A stretch of DNA of 64,000 nt, from the NCBI RefSeq assembly GCF_042466665.1, contig NZ_CP162102.1, positions 124,001 through 188,000 of the forward strand, in the 5' to 3' direction. Every line of letters begins with the position of its first letter. The first letter of the stretch is position 1. Made by a program: the position numbers and the translations under genes. This DNA is from Peterkaempfera podocarpi (GTDB lineage: Bacteria; Actinomycetota; Actinomycetes; Streptomycetales; Streptomycetaceae). Shown in pieces: positions 9,118-19,172 of this stretch. The notes under the pieces are model-generated. The model was given only the letters and a program-made list of their open reading frames with translations, ran no database searches and was not told the origin of the DNA.

Positions 9118-10797
9118 ATGACTCCCCTTGCCTCCCTTGCTCCCCTTGCTCCACCGTCCCCCCGCACGACGTCGTCCCCGGCCGCTCCGGCGGAAGCCGC
9201 CCAGGACATCTTCCGTACCGCGCAGGCGCTGGCCGACAACGCCGTGCCCGGCCTGGCCGACCTGGCCGCGGTCGAGGTCTCGGAGCTGGCACTGCACGGG
9301 GACACCGCCCCGCCAGGGCCTTGGGACATCCATGCAGCCTTCCGCCGCGCCGCCTTCCGGTCCGTACCGCTCAAGGCCGGTGGGGCCGCGTACATGGTCG
9401 GCGAGGTGAGCCGGCTGCCGTCCAAGACCCCGTACCTCAAGAGCGTCAGGGATCTGCGGCCGCGAGTCGTCCGGGAGCTGAGCCCGCAGCCCCACTGGCT
9501 GGCGCGGGATCCGGATCGGGCGCGTTGTATCGCCGAGACCGGCATGCACTCCATGATCGTGCTGCCACTGGCCGTCGAGGGCGCGGTGCTCGGGCTGGTG
9601 ACCTTGTACCGGCGCGCCGACTCGCCGCCCTTCGAGGCGCAGGACCTGCGGGTCGCCGGCGACCTCGCGGCACGCGCCGCCCGGTGCCTGGACCTGGTGA
9701 GGCGCAGTGCCCAGGAGAAGTCCCTGGGCCGGCTGCTGCAGCATTCCCTGCTGCAGGAGGAACTGCCCGAGGTCAGCGCGGTGGAGGCCACCCATGGGCA
9801 GGTCTCGGCTGAAGGGTCTCCCGGAGCGTGGTTCGACGCCGTCCCGCTGCCGAGTGCGCGCATCGCCCTGGTGGTGGGCGTCGCCCACGGCGAGGGTCTG
9901 CTCGCCGCAGCCGCGATGGGCCGGCTGCGGGCGGTGATCAGGGCACTGGCCGCACTGGACATGGAGCCGTCCGAGCTGCTGGCCAGGGCGAACGCGGCAG
10001 CGGCGGAGGACCGGTCGTCCGCTGCCTGCACCCCCGCCGCTTCCGGCGAGGGGCAGGAGACCGGCGACCACTGCCTGTACCTGCTCTACGACCCGGCGAG
10101 CAGGCACTGCACCGTCTCCCGTGCGGGCGCTGTCGCCATCCATGTGATCGCCACGGACGGAACCGTGAGCGCTCCCGACGTCGCGGCCCACCCGGCGCTC
10201 GGCTCGTCGGACCACCTCTTCGAGGCCACCGAATTCGATGTCCCGCCGGGCACCACCCTGCTGCTCAGCAGCCAAGGCCCTGGCCTGGCGGAACCCGGGT
10301 CGCAGCCCTCGCAGCTCCAGGAGGACCCGGGGTGGCCGGGCTGGCAGGTCTCCGGGAACCTCCTGCTGGATCGGTTGCTCACCGATGACAGCCCAGCGCT
10401 GCTCATCGCCCGCACCCAGGCGCTGGCGCCCGACGACGTGGCCTGCCTTCCCATCCCGCACGACCCCGCGGCCGTGGTCGAGGCCCGCAACTGGACGCGG
10501 CGGCAACTGGCGGCGTGGACGCTGGACCGCCTCGACGCCACCACCACCCTGGTGGTCAGCGAACTCGTCACCAACGCCATCCGCTACTCCAGCGGTCCGG
10601 TGGAACTGCGCCTCATCCGGGACCACATGCTCATCTGCGAAGTGGCGGACACCAGCAGCGCCGCCCCGCACCCCAGACACCCGACGGTCAGTGACCAGCA
10701 AGGCCGCGGGTTGTGCATCGTCACCCAGCTCACCCGGTCCGTCGGGACCCGCTACACCCCGACCGGCAAGATCGTTTGGACGGAGCAGCCCCTGTGA
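9118..10797 (+). CDS. GAF / SpoIIE-like / HATPase signalling protein, degenerate phosphatase
   Basis: 559 residues. GAF-like domain (about 30-205), a PP2C/SpoIIE-like domain (about 210-425) and a C-terminal anti-sigma-factor-type HATPase (SELVTNAIRYSSGPVELRLI, GRGLCIVTQL). Streptomyces use this layout to set anti-sigma/anti-anti-sigma partner switching. The metal-binding Asp residues are mostly gone: GDWYD is GAWFD (236-240), the GD of LVVGDxxGHG is GV (254-255) and the TDG motif is SQG. It may therefore be a catalytically dead sensor or adaptor while the kinase-like domain stays functional. The ATG at 9118 has AGGAGG 5 bases upstream. Divergent from the two-component pair. Confidence 0.87.
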   Translation: MTPLASLAPLAPPSPRTTSSPAAPAEAAQDIFRTAQALADNAVPGLADLAAVEVSELALHGDTAPPGPWDIHAAFRRAAFRSVPLKAGGAAYMVGEVSRLPSKTPYLKSVRDLRPRVVRELSPQPHWLARDPDRARCIAETGMHSMIVLPLAVEGAVLGLVTLYRRADSPPFEAQDLRVAGDLAARAARCLDLVRRSAQEKSLGRLLQHSLLQEELPEVSAVEATHGQVSAEGSPGAWFDAVPLPSARIALVVGVAHGEGLLAAAAMGRLRAVIRALAALDMEPSELLARANAAAAEDRSSAACTPAASGEGQETGDHCLYLLYDPASRHCTVSRAGAVAIHVIATDGTVSAPDVAAHPALGSSDHLFEATEFDVPPGTTLLLSSQGPGLAEPGSQPSQLQEDPGWPGWQVSGNLLLDRLLTDDSPALLIARTQALAPDDVACLPIPHDPAAVVEARNWTRRQLAAWTLDRLDATTTLVVSELVTNAIRYSSGPVELRLIRDHMLICEVADTSSAAPHPRHPTVSDQQGRGLCIVTQLTRSVGTRYTPTGKIVWTEQPL

Positions 10798-11060
10798 CGC
10801 GACCGTGAGCCCAGGCCAGGGCATGGAACAGGTCCCTGAGGCCGGTGCGCTGGTGAGTGGGTCCGTCGCGCCGCAACCCCGCCTCCACGGGCCGCCGGGT
10901 CGAACCGTCCGCCGCGACAGGCAGCGTCGGCTGCAGGGGCCGCACCGTCCACAGATGCCCGCCGATCGCCGTTGCCGCTGCTCGGAGAGTGATCGAGAGC
11001 CCGATTTCAGCGGTTGCCGACAGAAAAGCGAGGGCTGGAGGCCGCAGGTAGATTGGGACC

Positions 11061-13832
11061 ATGCTGCTGCCGGGGCATCCCGCGGTGTTTCTGGGCCGGC
11101 GTGCCGAGTGTGCATTGTTCGACCGCTGGCAGGACGCCGTCAGGTCGGGTCGAGGTGGCGCCCTTGTCGTCCTGGGCGAGCCCGGTATCGGCAAGTCCGC
11201 GCTGCTCGACCACATGGCTTCGACTGCGGTCGGCTTCCAGGTGGTGCGGGCCGCAGGTGTCGAAGCGGAGGCGGAGCTGCCCTTCGGGGTGCTGCACCAG
11301 GTGTGCGCGCCGTTGCTGGCCACGCTGGAGCACCTGCCCGCACCGCAGCAGGACGCCCTGGCTGCGGCCTTCGGACTGCGGACAGGGACGGCACCCGACC
11401 GCTTCCTGCTGGGCCTGGCTGTGCTGGGACTGCTGTCCGAGGCAGCGGCCCGAACGCCGCTCATCTGTGTGATCGACGACGCTCAGTGGCTCGACTCCGG
11501 TTCGGCCCAGGCGCTGACGTTTGTGGCGCACCGCGTCGGTGCGGAGCCCCTCGGCATGGTGTTCGCCACCCGCCGGGCCGGCGGGGGTCTGCGCGGGTTG
11601 CAGGAGGTGGAACTGACCGGCCTCGGTCCGGGCGACGCCCGCGCGTTGCTGCACTCCGCGCTGCACGTGCCGCTGGACGAACGGATCGTGGAGCGGATCG
11701 CAGCGGAGGCCCAGGGCAATCCGCTGGCCCTGCTGGAACTGCCCTGGACCATCACGGCTGCCGGGTTCGCGGGCGGTTTTGGCCCGACGGACACCGCAGC
11801 GCTGCCGGGGCGGATCGAGGACAGTTTCCGTAGCCGGGCCCTCGGCCTTCCCCCGGCCACCCGAATGCTGCTTCTGGTGGCCGCGGCGGAGTCGACCGGC
11901 GAATCCGCGCTGCTGTGGCGCGCGACCGCCCGTCTGGGCATCGGGGCCTCGGCCTCGGCAGCCGCCGAGGCCGCCGGGCTGCTGTCCATCGGCACACAGG
12001 TGGTCTTTCGCCATCCCCTGGTGCGGTCGGCTGTCTATCGGGCAGCTTCGCCGTCGCAGCGGCGGGCCGCGCACCGGGCTCTGGCCGACGTCACCGGCCC
12101 GTCGGACCCTGACCGGCGTGCCTGGCACCGCGCACAGGCCGCCGCCGGCTTCGACGAGGAGGCCGCAACGGAGCTCGAGGGGTCGGCTCACCGGGCCCTT
12201 GCACGCGGCGGTATCGCTGCCGCCGCGGCATTCCTGGAGCGGTCGGTCGCGCTCACTGCCGACCCCGCCGCCATGGCGGAGCGGGCGCTGCGCGCAGCAC
12301 GCGCCAAACAGCAGGCCGGGGCTTACGACAGCGCTCTGCACCTGCTCGCCCTGGCCGAACGAGGACCCGCGAACGAGCTGCGGGCCGCCAACAGCGAGCT
12401 GCTGCGCGGGCAGATCGCCCTGGCCCACAGTTTCGGCGGCGGCGCCACCTCCGTGCTGCTGCGCGCTGCCCGCCGCTTCGAGTCCATCGACGTCTCCTGC
12501 GCCAGGAACGTCTATCTGCAGGCCCTGGCCGCAGCAATGCTTGCCGGCCGGCTGGGCGACGAGTGCGCAATCGCGGAGGTCGCCCGCTGCGCTCGCCGGG
12601 TGCCCGCGGCGGCCGTGCCACGCGCGTCCGACCTCCTGCTGGACGGACTGACGCTCCTGATCGCCGAAGGCCGCGACGCCGCGGTTCCGGTGTTGCGCCG
12701 AGCGGTGTCAGCGTTCACCACGGAGGAACTCGCCCCCGAGGAGGCGCTGTACTGGCTGTGGCTGGCCGGCCACGGTGCCGGGCTTCTCTGGGACGACCAG
12801 GCATGGCGACTGCTGGCCACGCGGCTGCTGCGATCCTGCGAGGAGCGAGGGGCGCTCAGTGTTCTCCCGATGGCCGCGGCCACACGCGCCGGGCTGCACC
12901 TGCTGAGCGGGGAACTTCTGCAGGCCGCGTCGTTGGCCGGGACCGCCGCCGACGTCACCGCCATGACCGGGGCAGGCCCCGTCCCGTACGCGGAGGTGGG
13001 GCTTGCTGTCTTTCGCGGCCGGGTGGATGAGGCCGCCGCAGCGATCCGTACCGCGACCCGGGACGCGACGCTACGGGGCGAAGGCATGGCGCTGACCTAC
13101 CTGCAATGGGCCGGCGCCGTGCTCCACAACGGTGCGGGCCGGTACGATCTGGCGCTGGAATCCGCCCGCCAGGCCGGCGCCGACTCCAGCGTCCAGCGGA
13201 TCCGCAACTGGGCACTGGCCGAGCTCATCGAGGCGGCCGTACGAACCGCGCACCAGGACCTGGCCGACGAGGCGCTGCGGGAGCTGTGCCGGACGACCCG
13301 CCTCTGCTCCAGCCACTGGGCCGCAGGCGTCGAGGCACACTGCCGGGCTCTGCTGGCCGTCGGCGCGGACGCCGAGGACCTGTACCGGACGGCCCTGGAT
13401 CAGTGTGAGCGCACCAGCCTTCGTGCCGAGGTGGCCCGCGTGCACCTTCTCTACGGGGAGTGGCTGCGGCGCGAGCGCCGCCACGTCGAGGCACGAGGCC
13501 AACTGCGGCAGGCGCACGAGATGTTCGTGCGGTTCGGCATGGACGGTTTCGCCGACCGGACTCGCAGCGAACTGTCAGCAGCCGGCGAGCCCACCCCTAA
13601 GCGCCGGTCTCCCTTCGACGAGCAGCTCACTCCCCAGGAGAGACGTGTCGCGACGCTGGCGGGCGAGGGAGCGACCAACGCCGAGATCGCCTCCCAACTG
13701 TTCATCAGCGCGAGCACGGTCGACTATCACCTGCGCAAAGTCTTCCGGAAGCTCAAGGTCTCCTCGCGCACCCAGCTCGCCCGACTGCTGCAGGACAGCC
13801 ACCCGGTATCCGGGGACATGGATCGGCCCTGA
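11061..13832 (+). CDS. Large ATP-binding LuxR regulator (LAL family)
   Basis: 923 residues, the usual LAL/MalT-like size. An AAA_16 module at the N-terminus has Walker A GEPGIGKSALL (about 39-48) and Walker B LICVIDDAQWLD. A long helical TPR-like middle follows, then a C-terminal LuxR helix-turn-helix (LTPQERRVATLAGEGATNAEIASQLFIS). Such proteins are often pathway-specific activators of secondary metabolism or sugar use. No biosynthetic cluster adjoins it; the nearest downstream gene on the same strand is the ThDP enzyme, 347 bases away. TAGATT at 11049-11054 lies 6 bases before the ATG, so the transcript is probably leaderless. Confidence 0.92.
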   Translation: MLLPGHPAVFLGRRAECALFDRWQDAVRSGRGGALVVLGEPGIGKSALLDHMASTAVGFQVVRAAGVEAEAELPFGVLHQVCAPLLATLEHLPAPQQDALAAAFGLRTGTAPDRFLLGLAVLGLLSEAAARTPLICVIDDAQWLDSGSAQALTFVAHRVGAEPLGMVFATRRAGGGLRGLQEVELTGLGPGDARALLHSALHVPLDERIVERIAAEAQGNPLALLELPWTITAAGFAGGFGPTDTAALPGRIEDSFRSRALGLPPATRMLLLVAAAESTGESALLWRATARLGIGASASAAAEAAGLLSIGTQVVFRHPLVRSAVYRAASPSQRRAAHRALADVTGPSDPDRRAWHRAQAAAGFDEEAATELEGSAHRALARGGIAAAAAFLERSVALTADPAAMAERALRAARAKQQAGAYDSALHLLALAERGPANELRAANSELLRGQIALAHSFGGGATSVLLRAARRFESIDVSCARNVYLQALAAAMLAGRLGDECAIAEVARCARRVPAAAVPRASDLLLDGLTLLIAEGRDAAVPVLRRAVSAFTTEELAPEEALYWLWLAGHGAGLLWDDQAWRLLATRLLRSCEERGALSVLPMAAATRAGLHLLSGELLQAASLAGTAADVTAMTGAGPVPYAEVGLAVFRGRVDEAAAAIRTATRDATLRGEGMALTYLQWAGAVLHNGAGRYDLALESARQAGADSSVQRIRNWALAELIEAAVRTAHQDLADEALRELCRTTRLCSSHWAAGVEAHCRALLAVGADAEDLYRTALDQCERTSLRAEVARVHLLYGEWLRRERRHVEARGQLRQAHEMFVRFGMDGFADRTRSELSAAGEPTPKRRSPFDEQLTPQERRVATLAGEGATNAEIASQLFISASTVDYHLRKVFRKLKVSSRTQLARLLQDSHPVSGDMDRP

Positions 13833-14179
13833 CGCCGCACCATCGGCGGACTACGCATTCACGTGGTGCCGTCGGACGGGGGCTTCGCCTACCGTGATGA
13901 GTGATTCGGCACGGCGGAGTGCCGGCGGCACACAGTCGGCCGTACCTCCCGCGTCACACCGCGGAAGCGAGCGGCCCGCCATGGTCCCGCCCCTGACCGC
14001 TCGACGGAACCTCAGCCACTGAGGCTGCCTTCTGCACTGGCGGCTCGGTGGCGGACCGGACGGCGGTCCGTCGGCCGAGCGCACCCGCAGCCGACCTGTT
14101 CGGCGGCGCCGCCACACCCGCGCGGCAACCGCCCACGATCGTTGCGCGACCCCACCCATCAAGAGAGGCGGTGGGCACC
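13833..14179. other. Gap between LAL regulator and ThDP enzyme
   Basis: No gene supported. It contains a TACCGT -10-like box near 13890, followed by an ATG and a 41-codon frame with no family signature. An AGAGAGG Shine-Dalgarno-like sequence serves the ThDP enzyme at the right end. Confidence 0.4.
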
Positions 14180-15862
14180 ATGTCCACCCCGCCCGTCCAC
14201 GCGACCCAACGCATGGGCGAGACCCTGGCGCAGTACGGCGTGCCGTACATCTTCGGCGTCCCCGGAAGCAGCTTCGACGGCGTCCATGAGGCCCTGGCTG
14301 CCGGCGGCCTCGAACTCGTGGTCTGTCGCCACGAACAGAGCGCGGCCCTGATGGCCGCCGCTGTGGGGCTGCTGACCGGCACACCCGGAGCTGTCCTGGT
14401 CACCTCGGAAGCCGGCATCCCCAACCTGATGTCCGCTCTGCTCACGGCGACGACCGAGCAGTACCCGGTGATCGCTCTGCACAGTGCCGCACCCCGCCGG
14501 GACCGCCCCGAGCGAACCCACCGGCCGCTGGACGCCCTTGCCGCACTACGACTGGTCACCACCTACACCCGCGAGGTCAACGACCCCGACGAGGTCCCCG
14601 AAACCATCGCCAACGCCCTGCGTGCGACGGTCACGCCACCCCGTGGTGCGGCCGCGGTGGTGATGCCTGCTGATGTCGCAGGCACGCCCACCTCCGCAAC
14701 CGTCGCCCGGCCGCACAGGCCGCCTTCCTCCGGTGCCGCTCCCGCCGAGTACATCCACCGAGCCGCACAGATCATCCGCGCCGCACAGCAACCCGTGCTG
14801 CTGGCCGGGTTGCGTGGGGCAGATCCCGAGGCGTGCGCCGCGCTGCGCGAACTGATCCGCGTCACAGGCCTGCCCGTGGTGGAGACCTTTCAGGCGGCGG
14901 GCGTCGTCCCGCGCACACTGGAAGAGCAGTACGCCGGCCGGGTCGGCCTCTTCCGCGACCAGCCCGGGGACGTCCTGCTGGCACACGCCGACGTCCTGAT
15001 CACCGTCGGTTACGACCCCGCGGAGTACGACCCGGGCCTGTGGAACACCGACCCGGCCCGTACGGTCGTCCACATCGATGCACTGCCCGCCCAAATCAGC
15101 AGCCACTACCGGCCCGCGCTGGAACTGCAGGGTGATGTGGCCGCGACGGTCGGCGAGCTGTCAGGGGAGCTTTCCGGGCTGCCGATCGGCGACCGGACCC
15201 GAGGTGCAGTGGCCGAACAGCGCGCCGCCCTGGCCGCCATCGACCAGGAGGCCAGAGCGGCCCCGGCCACCGCTGCCGGACTCAATCCCGCCGCGGTGAT
15301 CCTGAAGATCGCCGACAGTGTGGACGACGACGCCACCGTGGTGTCCGACACGGGCCCGCACATCTACCTGGCCCGTCACTTCCGCGGACACCAGCCGCGA
15401 CACATCGTGCTCTCCAACGGCCGTCAGACACCGGGGGCCGCCCTGCCGCAGGCGATGACCGCCGCGCTGCTGCGGCCGGGGACCCAGGTGGTGTCGGTCT
15501 CCGGAGACGACGGGTTCCTCTCCAGCGCGCCGGAGATGGAGACCGCCACCCGCCTGGGCCTGCACGTCACCCACGTGGTCATGCGGGACAACGCCTACGA
15601 CATGGTGGCCTTCCAGGAGCACCTCAAATACGGCAGGACCACCGGTGTCCGGCCCGGCGAGTACGACATCCCCCTGTACGCGGGGGCGTTTGGCGCCAGA
15701 GGAATACGGGCCGAGTCCATGGATGCCTTCGACACCGAACTGCGCAGGTCCCTCGACCCGGGCGGACTCTGCGACCCCGGCATCACCGTCATCGACGTCC
15801 CGGTCGACTATGCACACAACGCAGAACTCTTCGCGCAACTCCACGACGGCACTCCGCAGTGA
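14180..15862 (+). CDS. Thiamine diphosphate enzyme, acetolactate synthase-like
   Basis: 560 residues with the three-part fold of ThDP decarboxylases/synthases. The N-terminal Pyr domain has FGVPGSSFDGVHEAL and the conserved Glu in VVCRHEQSAALMA. The middle domain (about 190-340) is followed by a PP domain with the ThDP/Mg motif GDDGFLSSAPEMETA ending in RDNAYDMV. It could condense pyruvate, or decarboxylate a 2-keto acid such as benzoylformate or oxalyl-CoA; residues alone do not decide. No small regulatory subunit (IlvN) lies next to it, so it is probably not the housekeeping branched-chain enzyme. The ATG at 14180 was preferred over an in-frame GTG at 14171. Confidence 0.85.
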   Translation: MSTPPVHATQRMGETLAQYGVPYIFGVPGSSFDGVHEALAAGGLELVVCRHEQSAALMAAAVGLLTGTPGAVLVTSEAGIPNLMSALLTATTEQYPVIALHSAAPRRDRPERTHRPLDALAALRLVTTYTREVNDPDEVPETIANALRATVTPPRGAAAVVMPADVAGTPTSATVARPHRPPSSGAAPAEYIHRAAQIIRAAQQPVLLAGLRGADPEACAALRELIRVTGLPVVETFQAAGVVPRTLEEQYAGRVGLFRDQPGDVLLAHADVLITVGYDPAEYDPGLWNTDPARTVVHIDALPAQISSHYRPALELQGDVAATVGELSGELSGLPIGDRTRGAVAEQRAALAAIDQEARAAPATAAGLNPAAVILKIADSVDDDATVVSDTGPHIYLARHFRGHQPRHIVLSNGRQTPGAALPQAMTAALLRPGTQVVSVSGDDGFLSSAPEMETATRLGLHVTHVVMRDNAYDMVAFQEHLKYGRTTGVRPGEYDIPLYAGAFGARGIRAESMDAFDTELRRSLDPGGLCDPGITVIDVPVDYAHNAELFAQLHDGTPQ

Positions 15863-16052
15863 CGGGTCGACGACGGCAGCCCAGGGTGCGGCCCACACCC
15901 CCCTCGACGCATCGTGGCCACGACGCCGCGGACGCCCGCTGGTTCCAGGCGGCAGCGCCAGGGGCCGCCGCCCGCCGTCCCGACCGTCGAGCAGCAGGCA
16001 CACATACCTGGTCGTTCGGCGGGCCCCACGACATATATGACAGGAGATCCCC

Positions 16053-17291
16053 ATGACGACGCACACACACATCACGACAAGCGCAGGCTGGGCCGCGACT
16101 CACCGTGAACTCGCCTTCAACCTCTCGAAGGTACGGCTACGACCACTCATCGCGGTCGGGGTCGCTTCGGCCGTACTGCTCGGCATCACCTTCGGGGGCG
16201 TGGTCATCCCCGCGGATGTGCACCTGGAAGCGCTGTTGGTGGCGGTGCCCGCGCTCAGCGCAGCGGCGGACAACGCGCGCACCACCGTCGGCATGACCGC
16301 CCTGGCCTGTCTGGGCGTCGTCGCGGTCGACATCGACGTCGGTCTGCGCAACTCACCGACCCTCCCGATCGACGTGCTGGTCCTGCTGGTCGTCTGCGCG
16401 CTGGTCCTGGTCTTCCGGCGCATGCGGGACACGGACCACCGCATGCTCCACGCTGTGCGCTCCGTCTCGGAGACAGCGCAGAGGGCGCTGCTGCCCCCCT
16501 TGCCCGGCCGCGTGGCGGATCTGGACATTGCCACTGCCTATCGCTCAACCGCCGCCCACGCGCAGATCGGCGGAGATGTGTACGCCGCCGAACGTGTCGA
16601 CCGCACGGTACGGCTGCTCATCGGTGATGTACGCGGCCACGGATTGGCGGCAGTCGACGACGCGGCGGCCGTCATCGGTTCGTTCCGCGAAGCCGCGCAC
16701 CGCGACGCAGAGCTCGAACAGGTCGCCCTGTCCCTGGACACCAGCGTGCGCCGCCGGGTCGACCTGGCGGAACAGGCCGAGCGGGCCCAGCGGGCCGACC
16801 AGGCCGACTGCAACGCCTCGGAGCGGTTCATCACCGCTCTCGTCCTGGAGATACCCGAGGACGTCCCCGTCGTCCGCGTGATCAGCTGCGGTCACCCCGA
16901 CTTGATGCGGTCCCACGGCTCGGACGTGGACCTGCTGGAAGCACCGCAGCCGGCACCACCGCTCGGCCTCGGCTGCGGCCGGACGGCCTACCAGGTCAAC
17001 ACCTTCGCCTTCGAGCCCGGGGACACGCTGCTTCTGCACACCGACGGCCTCCTGGAGACCCGCGACCCGGCGGGCGTCTTCTACCCTGCCGTGGACCGTT
17101 TCGCACTCCTCGCCGAGGACGAGCCGCAGCGCCTGATCGAGCGTCTGATGAGCGACCTGACCGTCCATGCCTGCGGGGAGGTGCGGGACGACGTCGCCAT
17201 GGTCGCGGTACGTCGCCGGGCCGTACCGTCGACGGAAGGCGCCGACGAGAACGCCCACCCCGCAGGTCCCGTCGCTGCCGAGTTCGACTGA
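16053..17291 (+). CDS. Membrane-anchored SpoIIE/PP2C-family phosphatase
   Basis: 412 residues. N-terminal hydrophobic segments (LIAVGVASAVLLGITFGG, LEALLVAVPAL, VLVLLVVCALVLVF) anchor it. A short linker (VSETAQRALLPPLPG) leads into a PP2C_SIG domain that keeps the metal ligands: IGGDVYAAERV, LLIGDVRGHGLAAV and LLLHTDGLLETR. The family dephosphorylates anti-sigma-factor antagonists in Streptomyces stress and development control. Strong AGGAGA before the ATG at 16053. It contrasts with the degenerate SpoIIE-like protein 5 kb upstream. Separate from the ThDP gene by 190 bases. Confidence 0.9.
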   Translation: MTTHTHITTSAGWAATHRELAFNLSKVRLRPLIAVGVASAVLLGITFGGVVIPADVHLEALLVAVPALSAAADNARTTVGMTALACLGVVAVDIDVGLRNSPTLPIDVLVLLVVCALVLVFRRMRDTDHRMLHAVRSVSETAQRALLPPLPGRVADLDIATAYRSTAAHAQIGGDVYAAERVDRTVRLLIGDVRGHGLAAVDDAAAVIGSFREAAHRDAELEQVALSLDTSVRRRVDLAEQAERAQRADQADCNASERFITALVLEIPEDVPVVRVISCGHPDLMRSHGSDVDLLEAPQPAPPLGLGCGRTAYQVNTFAFEPGDTLLLHTDGLLETRDPAGVFYPAVDRFALLAEDEPQRLIERLMSDLTVHACGEVRDDVAMVAVRRRAVPSTEGADENAHPAGPVAAEFD

Positions 17292-17626
17292 TGCTCTGGA
17301 CGGGTACCACCTGCCGGCCAAGACAACCAACGGGTCGAGCCCCCGCCTCCTCGCGCCGGCGAACGCCGACCGAGCCTTTCCCGCAGCGACTGCAGCCCCC
17401 AAACTCGACGCCGGAGGCCGTGCGACACAGCCGACCGCCCGGCGGGGGCGGCGGGGAAGCGCTGGAGCCCATGGTCGCTCCACGTCTCTGCGTACGTGGC
17501 TCTGCCCAAGAGAATCGACAGCAAGACGGTCATCACTCTCGACGGCGCCGGGCGGTCCGGAAGCTCCAGCCGTGAGCGGCCCGAGGCCCGATCACGCCGG
17601 ACCGCCCCAGGGCCTAAGGTGTACCG
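17292..17626. other. Gap after phosphatase gene
   Basis: No gene supported. TAAGGT at 17615-17620, 6 bases before the GTG at 17627, is a likely -10 box for a leaderless transcript of the next gene. Confidence 0.4.
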
Positions 17627-18694
17627 GTGATCTTCAAGAAGAGGCAGGCGGCCCCGGGCCTGGCCGCCGCGGTGTCCGAGCTGGAGCAGGCCGTTGCCGC
17701 TCGCGACGGTGCCCACACCGAGCGTGCCTTCAACGCCGTGTTGAAGGGTCTTCAGTCGGCGACGGACGCCGAACTCGTCGCGGCGGGCCCCCGGTTGGCC
17801 GCTCTCCTCCCTGCCTTCCCGCCCACCGGCCCGCGCCCGATGCTGGCAACGGCGGCCGGCTTCTGCGTGGAGCGTGGGGCCGATCCGACGGCCTGCGCCG
17901 AGCCGATCCTCAGCGGCGTCCACCAGGACCTGCTCGACGCCCTGGAGTTCGCCCGTCGCTGGACCGCCGCCGGCGAGCCCGGGGACGAACTGCCGGAGCC
18001 CGACGAGAAGATCATCGACGACGCGCTGTTGGCCCGCCTGGGCAGTGACGCGTACGAAGCCAGGCGGCTGGCGCTGGCCTGGTGCTCGGTTGCGGAGTGG
18101 CAGCCGCCCGCGCTGGCCGTACTGTGCCGCAGCGCCGAGGTGCGCCGTCGGCACGCGTCCGCACTCCTCCCCGCCTGCCGCGAGCTGGCAGGCCTGGAGC
18201 AGCACGACCTCAAGTGCCTGGCCTACGCGCTGGCGGTCCTGGACGATGAGCCCCTGGTGGTGCTGCACCGGCCCACCGGGACCGGCTTCGAGGTACGCAT
18301 CGGCGGCATCGGGGACAACTTCCAGTTGCACACGCTGCTCGCCCACGTCCTCGTCGGCGGCGGCCACATACCCGGCACCGCGCCTTCGGCGCAGAGCGTC
18401 CGACTGGCCACGGACCCGGAGCCCGCCCGGGGCCGCACCGAGACCGTCGCAACCGGGGTCTTCGAGCTCCTCGCTCCGGACGGCGGGCGTATCTGGAACG
18501 AGGGGCTGCCCGACGACATCCCCACGGTGGAGGGATGCCGCCTGCTGGTTCTGGACGAGCCGATGTACCGGCGCAGTTGGAACGCCGACCGCTTCTTCCC
18601 GATGCTCCCGGGCACGGCCGAGCTGACCAGGGTCCTGTCCACCCACGAGGCACAGACCTGGTTCGCCCGGACCTCGTCCGGCAACGGGACCTGA
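17627..18694 (+). CDS. Protein of unknown function
   Basis: 355 residues, soluble, with no domain I recognise. Features: an Ala/Leu/Glu-rich helical N-terminal half (AAVSELEQAVAARDGAHTERAF, residues about 10-110), an acidic centre (GEPGDELPEPDEKIIDDALLARLG) and a C-terminal half with conserved-looking PLVVLHRPTGTGFEVRIGGIGDNFQLHTLLAHVL. The codon bias is strongly coding throughout. The GTG start at 17627 follows TAAGGT, so it is probably leaderless. No operon partner; convergent with the DUF899 gene. Confidence 0.8.
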   Translation: MIFKKRQAAPGLAAAVSELEQAVAARDGAHTERAFNAVLKGLQSATDAELVAAGPRLAALLPAFPPTGPRPMLATAAGFCVERGADPTACAEPILSGVHQDLLDALEFARRWTAAGEPGDELPEPDEKIIDDALLARLGSDAYEARRLALAWCSVAEWQPPALAVLCRSAEVRRRHASALLPACRELAGLEQHDLKCLAYALAVLDDEPLVVLHRPTGTGFEVRIGGIGDNFQLHTLLAHVLVGGGHIPGTAPSAQSVRLATDPEPARGRTETVATGVFELLAPDGGRIWNEGLPDDIPTVEGCRLLVLDEPMYRRSWNADRFFPMLPGTAELTRVLSTHEAQTWFARTSSGNGT

Positions 18695-19172
18695 CGGACG
18701 TCCCGACTCGGTGGGCCAGGCCGCCACCGCCCGGCGGCGTGCGGCTGCTGCGACCTACCGACAGGCCGCGGCGGGACCAGAAGTCCAGAATCCGGGCAGC
18801 CGAAAGGCAGCACCACTCGGCCAAGGCGCTGCTCGGCAGTCGCCGTACCAACGTCCGCCCCGCGTGGAGCGGCTTGGCCCGTGGGAATTCGTCATCTGAA
18901 GCACCGCGAGAGGCGTGCCTTCGGTCGCGGAGTACGGCCGGGTCACCGGCCGGTCGGGCTGCCGTCCTGGTCGCCCTGCCCGGAGGCCCTGGGGAGGTCG
19001 TTCTCCACCCGCGGGAGGCTCACCGCGATCAGTCCACCGCGTCGGAGGGGGTGAAGGTGGCGGCCCTGTCGATGCGGTCGGTGGCGAAGGGGTCCGGGCG
19101 GGCAAGGCGTCGCGCCGTGCTTGTTGTACCCGCGCCCCACACCGTTGCCGACGCCGTCGACGGCGCGGCACG
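18695..19172. other. Gap between convergent genes
   Basis: No intact gene. On the minus strand a coding-looking tail ending ARPDPFATDRIDRAATFTPS, then DAVD and a stop (about 19055), follows the DUF899 gene but has no start of its own. It may be a relic. No clear terminator hairpin seen. Confidence 0.3.

Noticed and set aside
9079..11115. 678-codon minus-strand frame opposite the SpoIIE-like gene
   Set aside because: Shadow frame; the plus-strand protein has clear GAF and HATPase motifs.
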